Notes: generated by a model not told the origin, from the sequence alone. A stretch of DNA of 64,000 nucleotides from Bradyrhizobium lablabi (GCF_018131005.1 NZ_JAFCJK010000017.1:22389-86388), one strand, 5' to 3'. Positions 1-8,240 are shown, counted from the stretch's first letter. Numbers and translations: made by a program.

Positions 1-628
1 GGCGTGAGGTCGGCAGAGCAATCACGCCGCTCTGCTCAAGTTGGGTGAAAGTGCGTGAGACCGTTTCTATCGTCAGGCCAAGGTAGTCGGCGATATCCTG
101 TCGCGACATGGGAAGCTCGATGGCGGCATTCTTTTTGGCACGGCGAGCCATATCGAGCAGGAATCCGATTACCCGCTCCTCCGCGCTGCTGATCAGAAGC
201 ATCAGATGTTCCTGAAAGCGGCGCAGCTCCAACGCCGTAGCGTCCCAGAGCTGGCGCGCGAGGTCCCTTTCGTGGCTGGCGCGCACGATGAGCGCGTTCC
301 GCTTGACCACCATGACCTGGGTTTCGCAGATCGCCTCTGCCGAAGAGATGTGGGTATCGCTGGCCTCGAAGCCGAAGATGTCTCCAGGCAGGTAAAACGC
401 AGCGATCTGCCGACGCCCGTCCTCCAGAATCTTGTAGGTTCGCACAGCGCCTGACACAACCTGATAGAGGTATTCCGCAGCCTCGTCCTCGCCGTAGATC
501 TCGGTATTCCGGCCGAACCGCATTGGCGTCCCGATCATCCCGAACGGCCCCTGGCTGCGAGCTTGCTCGCGCAAGACGCTGGTTGGATGACGGCTGATCT
601 CGAGAGAAACGGCGGCCTCGGTCTGCAT
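1..628 (-). CDS. fixK: FixK-type Crp/Fnr transcriptional regulator (C-terminus cut by window edge)
   Basis: The frame runs off the left edge and shows 209 residues from ATG 628. A cyclic-nucleotide-binding-like beta-roll (about 35-120, with GRRQIAAFYLPGDIFGFE) is followed by a dimerisation helix and a Crp-type helix-turn-helix at 174-195 (MSRQDIADYLGLTIETVSR), whose Glu-188 and Arg-192 fit recognition of TTGA/TCAA half-sites. The N-terminal cysteine cluster of FNR is absent and the only cysteine is Cys101, so it probably does not sense oxygen itself and depends on FixLJ. FixJ-like sites lie 79-109 bases upstream. Its likely targets are the TTGA-N6-TCAA sites in this window. It could be another FixK paralogue; the family call is firm, the symbol less so. 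Confidence 0.8.
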   Translation of the reverse strand, partial: MQTEAAVSLEISRHPTSVLREQARSQGPFGMIGTPMRFGRNTEIYGEDEAAEYLYQVVSGAVRTYKILEDGRRQIAAFYLPGDIFGFEASDTHISSAEAICETQVMVVKRNALIVRASHERDLARQLWDATALELRRFQEHLMLLISSAEERVIGFLLDMARRAKKNAAIELPMSRQDIADYLGLTIETVSRTFTQLEQSGVIALPTSR

Positions 629-706
629 GGCGGCACTCCATCGTGGGAAGATCGATAGACGGAGATTGACCGCTGCTAACGAACCGGGAAACTTGGATGT
701 TTCCCC

Positions 707-737
707 TAAGTAGAAGCCACTACGTAATGATACGTAG
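707..737 (-). promoter_or_regulatory. Putative FixJ-binding region upstream of fixK
   Basis: Three copies of a TAMGTAG core occur: TAAGTAG (707-713), CTACGTA (720-726, reverse) and TACGTAG (731-737). The last two form a perfect 7-bp inverted repeat around ATGA. The reported FixJ consensus is GTAMGTAG, so each copy lacks only the first G. The location, 79-109 bases ahead of the fixK start, fits an activator site upstream of its promoter. Binding is inferred from motif and position. Confidence 0.55.
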
Positions 738-757
738 GCCGCCGCGCGAAAGCGCCT

Positions 758-1009
758 TCATTTGGCGCGACGACCTTCGTCGCTCGGATCGTCCGGCACT
801 ACGCCAAACGTCCTCAGCACGGTGGTTCTGGTTTCCGGATACCCGGTGCGGACGATTGCGACCGCACCCGTATGGCCGAATATCTTCCACAAGTGCTTGG
901 CGTGCTCTATCGCGGACGCGGGGGTGGTGCATTTGAACTGTTTGCCAGCGACGAGTCCATGATCGGTTAGGTCGTACGGAACCGCAATGAAATGCGTGAT
1001 CTCATCCAT
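758..1009 (-). CDS. Small conserved-type hypothetical protein, 83 aa
   Basis: An 83-residue soluble protein with a mixed alpha/beta pattern and one cysteine. The start ATG (1009) has GGAGAA eight bases upstream. I do not recognise the family. It sits directly upstream of fixK on the same strand, with the FixJ-like sites between them, so fixK probably has its own promoter. It lies among genes with FixK boxes, but I saw no TTGA-N6-TCAA site in front of it. Confidence 0.65.
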   Translation of the reverse strand: MDEITHFIAVPYDLTDHGLVAGKQFKCTTPASAIEHAKHLWKIFGHTGAVAIVRTGYPETRTTVLRTFGVVPDDPSDEGRRAK

Positions 1010-1124
1010 GGATGTTTCTCCGGAGCTCCTCAGCTCATCTTAACGCTGGGCGCGTCACCGCACGAGAGGCGTTGATGGGCCGCGTGGGTCTCCGCCTTCC
1101 TCGGTTGGACGCCCATCAGCAACG

Positions 1125-1292
1125 CTAGGCCGCCTTCTCTGGAGGGTAGGAGGCGCGCGTACTGGCTTGATCCTGGTTTTGCTGCTCACGTTGCCAACGC
1201 GTGGTGCTGCGGTCGACCAAAGCCAGCACGAGAGCGAAGGACGAGAAGATCAAGCAGACGAGCGCGACGACGATCAGTGAATCCATCGGCAT
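1125..1292 (-). CDS. Small single-pass membrane protein, 55 aa
   Basis: From ATG 1292 this encodes a 55-residue protein with one strong hydrophobic helix (about residues 4-24, LIVVALVCLIFSSFALVLAL) and a short polar tail rich in Gln and Arg. A longer in-frame start exists, but it runs back into the CBS-BON gene and gives improbable sequence. It begins 22 bases after the CBS-BON stop on the same strand and is probably cotranscribed from the FixK box at 2091. Function unknown. Confidence 0.6.
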   Translation of the reverse strand: MPMDSLIVVALVCLIFSSFALVLALVDRSTTRWQREQQNQDQASTRASYPPEKAA

Positions 1293-1314
1293 GTTGCGGT
1301 ATTCCTGTTTCTGG

Positions 1315-2037
1315 CTAGCCGGCAGCCTTGATGTCCTCGGGCGATTCGACGTAGTAGCCGGAGTAACCGTCGACGAAGCAGAGATGATCGTGAACCTCTT
1401 TGACGCCTGACATGTTTTCGGCCAGCACGATCGCGGCCTGGCGTGCGCGTTCATCGAAGATCAAGCCGTATAGGTGCACGACGCCATTGCGCACCCACAC
1501 CTGGAAGCCGGCAGGTCGCCAGGCCGTGGCACTGATGTCGCGCACGATGCGGTCGCGGATGTGACTGTCGTCGGCGGTCGGGTCGGGGACGTCCCGCGCC
1601 ATTGAGGCAACCGCCTGCAAAATGTCGGCCCTGGTGACGATACCGACCATGGTCTTGTCGTTCACAACCGGCAGTCGCTTCACGCCGTGCTTCTGCATGA
1701 GATGCACGATTTCATCGAGCGGCGTCTGTTCTTCGACCGTGATCGGATTCGTCGTCATCACATCTTCGACCTCGCGGCCCCGCTCATGGACAAAATCCGT
1801 GGCCGCGCGGCCGACGCCCGTGAAGAGCTCCAGCCAGGCCGAACGTTTGCGTCCGGTACCGATCTCGGCGCGCTGCAGGAAATCTCCTTCGGACACCATG
1901 CCCCTGAGAGTGCCATCCTCGTCCAGCACCGGCAGGCCGCTGACGTGACATCGCAACATGATGTTGGCGGCCTCCAGGATCGATGTATGCGGGCTGACGC
2001 CTATGACGTGCTTGGTCATGATCTGATGCGCGCGCAT
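1315..2037 (-). CDS. CBS-pair protein with C-terminal BON domain
   Basis: 240 residues. Two CBS motifs form one Bateman module (about 7-60 and 92-145, each beginning with an IMT or VMTTNPITV segment and ending in GMVSEGDFL or GIVTRADIL). A BON-like domain follows at about 165-230. CBS pairs bind adenine nucleotides and sense energy state; BON domains associate with membranes or phospholipids. I chose ATG 2037 (MRAHQIMTKH) over an upstream in-frame ATG because the CBS fold begins there. A perfect FixK/FNR-type palindrome centred near 2097.5 would place the transcription start near 2056. Its partner is unknown. Confidence 0.85.
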   Translation of the reverse strand: MRAHQIMTKHVIGVSPHTSILEAANIMLRCHVSGLPVLDEDGTLRGMVSEGDFLQRAEIGTGRKRSAWLELFTGVGRAATDFVHERGREVEDVMTTNPITVEEQTPLDEIVHLMQKHGVKRLPVVNDKTMVGIVTRADILQAVASMARDVPDPTADDSHIRDRIVRDISATAWRPAGFQVWVRNGVVHLYGLIFDERARQAAIVLAENMSGVKEVHDHLCFVDGYSGYYVESPEDIKAAG

Positions 2038-2090
2038 GTCGGACCTCCGAGTTGGAAAGCCGAATAATAGGACCGTGTGCGCGCGACACA

Positions 2091-2104
2091 TTGACCTGGC
2101 TCAA
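2091..2104 (-). promoter_or_regulatory. FixK/FNR-type box, TTGA-N6-TCAA
   Basis: Perfect half-sites. Read on the minus strand the 14-mer is TTGAGCCAGGTCAA, identical to the plus-strand site at 13859-13872. It lies 54 bases ahead of the CBS-BON start and overlaps the stop codon of the upstream cytochrome gene. A centre near 2097.5 suits class II activation. Confidence 0.75.
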
Positions 2105-2469
2105 CGGCCCGCTTTACCGCTCTCCAGCGATTTCAGGAACAGGATGAAATCATTGACCTGGTCCGGCTCGAACCTGAACTGGGGCATCGTCGGATGGCCA
2201 GTGACAATTCCTTCCGCCAGTGCTTCTTGCAGCATTTCGACCGGGTAACGCTCGTGCAACGTTCGGAACGGCGGCGCGATCTTCAGCGGGCTCGGGCTCA
2301 CCTTGTCGATGGAGTGACAGCGGGCGCAGTAGACCCCCGCGAGGCGGCGGCCCTGTTCCTGGTCGGCGTCGGCGGGTGTCGGCAGTGCGCCGATCGCGGC
2401 GACTGCGATCAGGCCGGTGCCGATTGTATGCAGAAAGTACCTGGCGGCATGTCTCATGGGCAGTCTCAT
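2101..2469 (-). CDS. Periplasmic monoheme c-type cytochrome
   Basis: 122 residues. An N-terminal signal peptide (hydrophobic about 12-30, cleavage near ADA) precedes the heme motif CARCH (Cys48, Cys51, His52). The Met in HPTMPQF is the probable second axial ligand. The size and layout are those of a small class I cytochrome c that carries electrons in the periplasm. It starts three bases after the USP stop, so it is probably the second gene of the stress-protein transcription unit. A second in-frame ATG four codons in is possible. Confidence 0.85.
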   Translation of the reverse strand: MRLPMRHAARYFLHTIGTGLIAVAAIGALPTPADADQEQGRRLAGVYCARCHSIDKVSPSPLKIAPPFRTLHERYPVEMLQEALAEGIVTGHPTMPQFRFEPDQVNDFILFLKSLESGKAGR

Positions 2470-2471
2470 GC

Positions 2472-3305
2472 TTAGTGCGACATCAGGACCGGAACAGTCA
2501 TCGCGCGAAGCATGTCGCGCGTTGCGCCACCGAGCAGCGTTTCCTGCAGGCGGGAGTGGCCGTATCCGCCCATCACCAGGAGATCCAGTGTTTCGTCCGT
2601 TGCGATCGACAGCAGGATCGGCTGGACCTCTGACCGGGATGCCGGGAGCGACGCAACCTTTGCAGGAAGCCCCGACCTTGCGAGGTACTTCACCAAATGG
2701 TCGGCGGAGTCCTCCGGCGGGACAGTGTCCGAGGAGATGATGGTGATGATGGTTAGGGCATCGGCTTCGCGCAGCAGCGGCATCGCGTCGTGCACCGCGC
2801 GCGCGGCCAGGCGGCTGCCGTCCCAGCAAATTCCAATTCGCCTGGCGCAAAACGCACCGTGAAAGGTGTACGGCATGTACAGGACGGGACCGCCGGCCTG
2901 GAACAGAATATCCTGGGGGATGGTGTCATCGTAGCTGTCATGGTGGGTCTGAGGCTGTGTCACGACGGTCAGGTCGTGGAGTCGCGCATTTGCGCAGATG
3001 ATCGCGCTTGCTTCGACGGGAGGTGCACTGACCGCGCGGGTCGCGTAGGAGATATCCGCGTTCCTTGCCTCGAGATCAAAAACGCGCAATGCCGCTTCGG
3101 CTCGCTCAAGCGCCTGCGCATGTTCGGCCTCGAAGATCGCAGCGACGGCCGCGCCGCCTTCGACAAGTGCAAGATTGGTCATCGCGTAGCCGATCGCGAT
3201 CGCGTCGAGATGTGCGCCCGTGCTGACGGCAAGCGAGATTGAGCCGTCCACTGCGGGCCGCAACGACCGTTCCGTGGGAATGTGAACCAGTATGTTCCTG
3301 AACAT
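2472..3305 (-). CDS. Tandem universal stress protein (UspA family)
   Basis: 277 residues holding two Usp folds (about 1-140 and 150-277). The second keeps the nucleotide-binding signature GGYGHSRLQETLLGGAT. ATG 3305 was chosen because GGAGAA lies seven bases upstream and the fold begins at MFRNILVHIP; the longer frame adds unlikely sequence. Usp proteins aid survival under energy or oxygen limitation and are often FixK/FNR-controlled. The cytochrome gene follows after two bases. A near-consensus box at 3367-3380 lies in front. Confidence 0.88.
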   Translation of the reverse strand: MFRNILVHIPTERSLRPAVDGSISLAVSTGAHLDAIAIGYAMTNLALVEGGAAVAAIFEAEHAQALERAEAALRVFDLEARNADISYATRAVSAPPVEASAIICANARLHDLTVVTQPQTHHDSYDDTIPQDILFQAGGPVLYMPYTFHGAFCARRIGICWDGSRLAARAVHDAMPLLREADALTIITIISSDTVPPEDSADHLVKYLARSGLPAKVASLPASRSEVQPILLSIATDETLDLLVMGGYGHSRLQETLLGGATRDMLRAMTVPVLMSH

Positions 3306-3366
3306 GGCCGTTCTCCATGGATGAAATCGTTGTTGTCCATCAGAGCACGGGTCGGCGCGAGACATT

Positions 3367-3380
3367 TTGATCCGCCTCAT
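3367..3380 (-). promoter_or_regulatory. Near-consensus FixK/FNR-type box
   Basis: TTGA-N6-TCAT, one base off the palindrome. It is centred near 3373.5, which would put a start site near 3332, 27 bases ahead of the USP gene. The spacing matches the perfect sites nearby; the single mismatch lowers certainty. Confidence 0.45.
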
Positions 3381-3519
3381 AACGCTTGTCGATATATTTT
3401 AAGGGAGGTCAACCTTGCGGCACGCCCGGCAACACTTTCGCCTCCAGCGATGGCGAATTGCGATGCGGGATCGGTTGCTCGCTGGCGTCCGATGGCTGCG
3501 TTTGAGCGTCCCGATCAAT

Positions 3520-3682
3520 CTAGTAGCCCTCGAGGTCGGCATGGTGGCCGTTGCACACCACAAGCAGCAGTCCCATCGCGGACAGGGCCGAGACCGACGC
3601 CGCGATCGACGCGACGGCGCTTACGACGAAGGCCGCCTCGAACCGCCGGATCGATTGCGGCTCAGTCGAATCGCCGCTTCAT
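3520..3682 (-). pseudogene. Possible frameshifted small membrane protein
   Basis: An AGGAGG ribosome site (3688-3693) is followed after five bases by ATG 3682, but that frame stops after MKRRFD. The +1 frame continues to a stop at 3520 as a plausible small membrane protein: a basic start (EPQSIRRFEAAF), a long Ala/Ser/Val hydrophobic stretch (VASIAASVSALSAMGLLLVV) and a polar tail (CNGHHADLEGY). One extra or missing base would restore about 53 residues. This could be a true frameshift, a sequencing error or a coincidence. The rest of the 3306-3789 gap shows only the USP promoter region. Confidence 0.35.
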
Positions 3683-3789
3683 GGAGTCCTCCTATTGACG
3701 CGGAGGCGGCAGCACGTTCCCGCGGCTTCAGGAATCCCGCATGGAATACGACGGAAATCCCTGGGCCAACGTGCGTTCGGCTCGTTCGA

Positions 3790-4773
3790 TCATGGCTTCA
3801 GAACAGCGGCGCCGAGGACCTTGCCGTCGCGCAGGCGCGACAGGGCCTCGTTGGCCTGGTCAAGCGGGAAAACGGTGACGTGAGTCCGGATACCGACCTT
3901 AGCCGCGGCCTCCAGGAAGTCGACGCCGTCCTGGCGGGTGAGGTTGGCGACCGAGACGATCTGCCGTTCGCCCCAGAGAATGCTGTAGGGAAAGCTCGGA
4001 ATGTCCGACATGTGAATGCCGGCGCAGACCACGCGCCCGCCCTTGCACACCGCGCGCAATGCGAGCGGCACAAGCGGGCCGGCGGGCGCGTAGATGATTG
4101 CGGCATCGAGCTCGACCGGTGGCCGGTCTTCCGAGGACCCCGCCCAGCATGCGCCGAGCGACCGCGCCAAATGCTGTGCCTCGGTATCGCCCGCGCGCGT
4201 GAAGGCGTAGACGGCCCGTCCTTGCGCGCGGGCGACCTGTGCGACGATGTGTCCGGCCGCGCCAAAGCCGTAGATGCCGAGGTTCTTGCCGTCGCCCGCC
4301 ATCACCAGGGAGCGCCAGCCAATCAGGCCGGCGCACATCAGGGGAGCAAGTTCCGCATCGCCCCCTTGCTCGCCGATTGGAAAACAATAGCGCGCGTCCG
4401 CGACCAGATGGCTCGCGAAACCGCCATCCCGCGTATAGCCGGTGAATTGCGGGTGATCGCAGAGATTCTCCCTGTCGGCGCGACAGTAAGCACAGTGCCC
4501 GCAAGTCGACCCGAGCCAGGGCACGCCGACGCGCATGCCGAGGTGAGAACGATCGAGGCCGTCGCCCACTGCGTCGATCCGGCCAATGACTTCATGCCCT
4601 GGAACGATCGGGTACGCAATGTTTGGCAGCTCTCCGTCGACGACATGCAAGTCTGTGCGACAAATGCCGCAGGCACTGACCTTGACACGCACCTCGCCGG
4701 GACCGGGAACAGGATCCGGTCTTTCCACACGTTGCAGCGGCGCGCCGCGGGCAGGCAGGGTCATCGCATACAT
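3790..4773 (-). CDS. Zinc-dependent alcohol dehydrogenase (MDR family)
   Basis: 327 residues from ATG 4773 (MYAMTLPARG). Catalytic-zinc motifs ACGICRTDLH and GHEVIG, the structural-zinc cluster CGHCAYCRADRENLC, and a Rossmann nucleotide-binding segment (GIYGFGAAGHIV) mark a medium-chain dehydrogenase of the AdhP/AdhA type that oxidises alcohols or reduces aldehydes with NAD(P). The frame opens further upstream, but the extra residues overlap the FixK box. A box centred near 4826.5 would start transcription near 4785. Likely a low-oxygen fermentative or detoxifying enzyme; substrate unknown. Confidence 0.88.
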   Translation of the reverse strand: MYAMTLPARGAPLQRVERPDPVPGPGEVRVKVSACGICRTDLHVVDGELPNIAYPIVPGHEVIGRIDAVGDGLDRSHLGMRVGVPWLGSTCGHCAYCRADRENLCDHPQFTGYTRDGGFASHLVADARYCFPIGEQGGDAELAPLMCAGLIGWRSLVMAGDGKNLGIYGFGAAGHIVAQVARAQGRAVYAFTRAGDTEAQHLARSLGACWAGSSEDRPPVELDAAIIYAPAGPLVPLALRAVCKGGRVVCAGIHMSDIPSFPYSILWGERQIVSVANLTRQDGVDFLEAAAKVGIRTHVTVFPLDQANEALSRLRDGKVLGAAVLKP

Positions 4774-4819
4774 GACGGAACTCGCTCGTGATCTCTGCAC
4801 CATGTCACATGGGGCCGCT

Positions 4820-4833
4820 TTGATCTCGGTCAA
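4820..4833. promoter_or_regulatory. Shared divergent FixK/FNR-type box
   Basis: Perfect TTGA-TCTCGG-TCAA between two divergent genes. The centre near 4826.5 lies 53 bases from the dehydrogenase start (4773) and 88 from the CBS gene start (4915). A site at -41.5 works for both, so one palindrome may activate transcription in both directions. Confidence 0.72.
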
Positions 4834-4914
4834 CGCCGATCTGTTTGCGTTGCCTATGCTCGGGCGACCAATGCGTTGCGGATCAGAGTGCAGCGCGCCC
4901 CGAAGGGATCAGCC

Positions 4915-5391
4915 ATGTACGAATTTCTCCAGGAAAGCGTCGAGAACAACATGACGAGTTCGGTACGGAGCGTCGCTCCCGAAACCACGGTAGGTGACCT
5001 GTACCGGCTGTTCGCGAGGGACAATTATGATGCATATCCGGTGGTGCGCGACGAGATCGTGGTCGGCTTCGTCACCAAACTCGACGCCTTGAAGGTCTTC
5101 GCCTTCACGCCAAAGGAAATATTGCCGCATTATGACGATCGCATGGGAACGACGGTCGATGAGATCATGTCGTCCGACGTGATCGCGGTCGAGCCGGACA
5201 CAAATCTGCAGCGAGTTCTGGAGCTGATGGTCGCACATCGCCTGAAGAGCCTGCCCGTGATTGACAAGTATCACCATCTGATCGGTATTATCGCTCGCGA
5301 GGACGTCATGCGGGCTCTGGCGCGCTGCACGAAGCGGCAGGCGCCTCCGCTCGTTCCTTGCGAGACCGTGCAATGTCTACGTTTGGCCTAG
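4915..5391 (+). CDS. CBS-domain pair protein
   Basis: 158 residues, essentially one Bateman module: CBS1 about 10-60 (NNMTSSVRSVAPETTVGDL ... VVGFVTKLDAL) and CBS2 about 78-132 (IMSSDVIAVEPDTNLQRVL ... IGIIAREDVMRAL). Such stand-alone pairs bind AMP/ATP or similar ligands and regulate a partner. ATG 4915 (MYEFLQESV) has a GAAGGGA ribosome site; an upstream in-frame start adds unlikely sequence. Its end overlaps the next gene by 19 bases, suggesting translational coupling and perhaps regulation of that enzyme by energy charge. Confidence 0.85.
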   Translation: MYEFLQESVENNMTSSVRSVAPETTVGDLYRLFARDNYDAYPVVRDEIVVGFVTKLDALKVFAFTPKEILPHYDDRMGTTVDEIMSSDVIAVEPDTNLQRVLELMVAHRLKSLPVIDKYHHLIGIIAREDVMRALARCTKRQAPPLVPCETVQCLRLA

Positions 5392-8126
5392 AGCGGGTAT
5401 TTGCGCCTCGGAGCATAGCAGTCGTTGGCGGCAGCTCACGTCCGTCGTCCCTGGGCGCGGCGGTGCTCAGGAACATCAAGGCTTGCGGCTTCGTGGGCGG
5501 GATCGCCGTCGTCAGTCCGCGGCACGCCATGGTCGATGGCGAGGCGACCTTTCCCGATCTCAAGTCGGTCCCGTTCGTTCCCGATCTTATTGTCGTCACC
5601 GCGCCGCCGGCCGCCATTCCCGGCATCATGGTCGAGGCCGGAGCGGCTGGCGTCGCCGGCGCCGCGATTCTGTCAGCCGGCCTCGGCCATGGCGCGGGCT
5701 CGCTGGCCGAGACCGTGGAGCGGACGGCGCGCGAGCATCGCATGCGCCTGATCGGGCCCAACTGCCTCGGCGTGATGATGCCGCACGCGAAGCTCAATGC
5801 GAGTTTTGCCGCGCATCGTCCGTCCGAGGGACATCTCGCGTTGATATCGCAATCGGGTGCCGTCGCGGCGGCGATGGTCGGCTGGGCGGCCGAGCGGCGG
5901 TTGGGCTTTTCCGGCATCGTGTCGATCGGTGACCAGCTCGATGTCGATGTCGCGGACCTGCTCGACTATTTCGCGCTCGACGAGCACTCCAATGCGATCC
6001 TGCTCTACCTCGAAGCCGTCAAGGACGCGCGCAAGTTCATGTCGGCGGCGCGCGCAGCGGCACGGCTGAAGCCGGTCATCGTCGTCAAGTCGGGGCGGAT
6101 GGCGCAGGGTGCGATAGCGGCTGCGACCCACACCGGCGCGCTGGCCGGCTCGGATTCGGTCTATGACGCGGCCTTTCGCCGCGCCGGCATGTTGCGCGTG
6201 TTCGATCTGCGCGCACTGTTCGATTGCGCCGAACTGCTCGGCCGCGGCTTTGTCCCGCGCGGCAACCGGCTGGCTTTCCTGACCAATGGCGGCGGGCTCG
6301 GCATCCTCGCCACCGATCGGCTTGCTGAACTGGGCGGCGTTCCCGCGACCTTGACGCCGGCGACGGTCGCTCAGCTCGACAAGGTCCTGCCGCGGGGCTG
6401 GTCGCGCACCAATCCCGTCGATATCTCCGGCGATGCCGATGCCGCCCGTTACGTGTCCGCGCTCGACGCGCTGATGGAGGACGCAAACAGCGATGCCGTC
6501 CTTGTCATGAATGTGGAGACTGCGGTGGCCCCGACCGGAGGTATCGCGGACGCGGTGGCGCAATGCGTCCGGGACCGCAGAGCAAAGCGGAGTGCTGTCG
6601 CCGCGCTGGTGCTTGCGGCGTGGGCCGGCGCCGATGAGCGTACCGGGCGAACCTTTGAAGTCGCGCGCATTCCGCATTTCCCGACGGAGGACGATGCGGT
6701 GCGAGCTTTCATGTATCTGGTGAGATATCGAGACGCCTCCACAGCGCTCGCCGCAACTCCGCCAGGCATCGCATCGGTGTTCACGCCCGAGACCGCGGCG
6801 GCGCGGCACGTGGTCGCGAACGCATTATCTGAGGCTCGGGAATGGCTTGATCCGGTCGAGATCGTCGCGCTGTTCGAGGCTTACGATATTCCGCTTGTTC
6901 CGACCGTTGCGGCGCGCGACGCCGAGGATGCCGCAGACAAGGCCGCGCCGTTCCTGGCTGAGGGGCATGCGGTCGCCGTCAAAGTATTCTCGCGCGACAT
7001 CAGGCACAAATCGGACGTCGGCGGTGTCATTCTCGGCTTGCGGACGCGCGAAGGCATCGCCGAGGCCGCCAGGACCGTGCTGGCGCGCGCTCGAACCGCG
7101 CGCCCCGATGCCAGCCTGCAAGGCGTGACGATTCAGCCGATGATCGTGCGGCGGGCGCCGCGCGAACTGATCCTCGGCATCGCCGACGATCCGACCTTCG
7201 GTCTGGTGATCATGTTCGGCCGCGGCGGCACCGCGGTTGAGGTCATCAACGACAAGGCGTTGGCGTTGCCGCCGCTCGACATGAATCTGGCCCGTGACCT
7301 TGTAGGGCGAACGAGAGTCGCGCGATTGCTCGGCGCTTATCGCGACGTACCCGCCGTGCCGGCCGACGTCGTGCCGCTTACACTGGTCAAGCTGGCGCAG
7401 ATGGCGGCGGACATTCCTGAAATTGCCGAGCTCGACATCAATCCGCTGCTTGCGGACGAGAGCGGCGTTGTCGCGCTCGACGCGCGCGTGGCGATCCGCA
7501 AGCCGACGCGGCTGTTCGCCGGTCAGACCCGGCTTGCCGTGAGGCCCTATCCGTCGCAATGGGAGGGCGAGCTTGCCTTGAGGGATGGCTCGCGGGTGTT
7601 GGTGCGGCCCATGCGGCCGGAAGATGAGCCCGCGGTTCACCGGTTCCTCAAGCGCGTGACCGCCGAGGATCTCAGGCTCCGCTTCTTTCACGCGATGAAG
7701 GAGTTCTCACATGCTTTCATCGCACGCCTCACTCAGCTCGACTATGCGCGCGCGATGGCCTTTGCGGCACTCGATCCGAAGACGGGCGAGATGATGGGTG
7801 CGGTCCGGCTTCATTCGGACTCTCTCTACGAAAACGCCGAGTACGCCATCCTGCTGCAATCCGGTCTCAAGGGGAAGGGGCTCGGGTGGGCATTGATGCA
7901 GCTCCTGATCCACTATGCCCGGTCGGAAGGGCTGAAGCGCCTGAACGGTCAGGTGCTGGCCGAGAACACCACGATGCTGGACATGTGCCGCGAGCTCGGT
8001 TTCACCGTCGCCATGGATCCGACCGATCGCAGCGTCGTCGACGTCGTGTTGGATCTCGGTCTGCCCGTTGTTGACGCCATTGGCGCGGACATCCTGATCC
8101 GGCCAGAGCGAGGTCAAAGCGCGTGA
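5373..8126 (+). CDS. ADP-forming acyl-CoA synthetase-like protein fused to GNAT acetyltransferase (Pat/PatZ type)
   Basis: 917 residues. A CoA-binding Rossmann domain (about 10-105, RSIAVVGGSSRP) is followed by succinyl-CoA-ligase-like domains (IGPNCLG, ISQSGAVAA, THTGALAGSD), an ATP-grasp domain (about 490-700, VAVKVFSRDIRHKSDVGG) and a C-terminal GNAT domain (about 740-890) with the acetyl-CoA loop QSGLKGKGLGWALM. This is the layout of PatZ/Pat protein lysine acetyltransferases, which silence acyl-CoA synthetases; in those proteins the synthetase part is usually regulatory. ATG 5373 (MSTFGLERVF) lies inside the end of the CBS gene. Both genes probably use the 4820 box. Confidence 0.88.
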   Translation: MSTFGLERVFAPRSIAVVGGSSRPSSLGAAVLRNIKACGFVGGIAVVSPRHAMVDGEATFPDLKSVPFVPDLIVVTAPPAAIPGIMVEAGAAGVAGAAILSAGLGHGAGSLAETVERTAREHRMRLIGPNCLGVMMPHAKLNASFAAHRPSEGHLALISQSGAVAAAMVGWAAERRLGFSGIVSIGDQLDVDVADLLDYFALDEHSNAILLYLEAVKDARKFMSAARAAARLKPVIVVKSGRMAQGAIAAATHTGALAGSDSVYDAAFRRAGMLRVFDLRALFDCAELLGRGFVPRGNRLAFLTNGGGLGILATDRLAELGGVPATLTPATVAQLDKVLPRGWSRTNPVDISGDADAARYVSALDALMEDANSDAVLVMNVETAVAPTGGIADAVAQCVRDRRAKRSAVAALVLAAWAGADERTGRTFEVARIPHFPTEDDAVRAFMYLVRYRDASTALAATPPGIASVFTPETAAARHVVANALSEAREWLDPVEIVALFEAYDIPLVPTVAARDAEDAADKAAPFLAEGHAVAVKVFSRDIRHKSDVGGVILGLRTREGIAEAARTVLARARTARPDASLQGVTIQPMIVRRAPRELILGIADDPTFGLVIMFGRGGTAVEVINDKALALPPLDMNLARDLVGRTRVARLLGAYRDVPAVPADVVPLTLVKLAQMAADIPEIAELDINPLLADESGVVALDARVAIRKPTRLFAGQTRLAVRPYPSQWEGELALRDGSRVLVRPMRPEDEPAVHRFLKRVTAEDLRLRFFHAMKEFSHAFIARLTQLDYARAMAFAALDPKTGEMMGAVRLHSDSLYENAEYAILLQSGLKGKGLGWALMQLLIHYARSEGLKRLNGQVLAENTTMLDMCRELGFTVAMDPTDRSVVDVVLDLGLPVVDAIGADILIRPERGQSA

Positions 8127-8226
8127 TGGCGACGACGCGGTAGGCAGCGCGGTTCATCGAAATCTCCTGATCGGCCTGGCCCGGCTGTCCGAGGCCTGAT
8201 GCCGCCCAGGCCACCCCGCTATTCCG

Positions 8227-8240
8227 TTGATGTGGGTCAA
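8227..8240 (+). promoter_or_regulatory. FixK/FNR-type box upstream of the Mla-type transporter
   Basis: Perfect TTGA-TGTGGG-TCAA. The centre near 8233.5 predicts a start site near 8275, leaving a leader of about 50 bases before the TTG start at 8326. It is the only regulatory signal seen in the 8127-8325 gap. Confidence 0.7.

Noticed and set aside
3415..4791. 458-codon plus-strand frame
   Set aside because: Lies opposite a zinc alcohol dehydrogenase with complete metal motifs.
5673..6809. 378-codon minus-strand frame
   Set aside because: Antisense of the Pat-type fusion protein.
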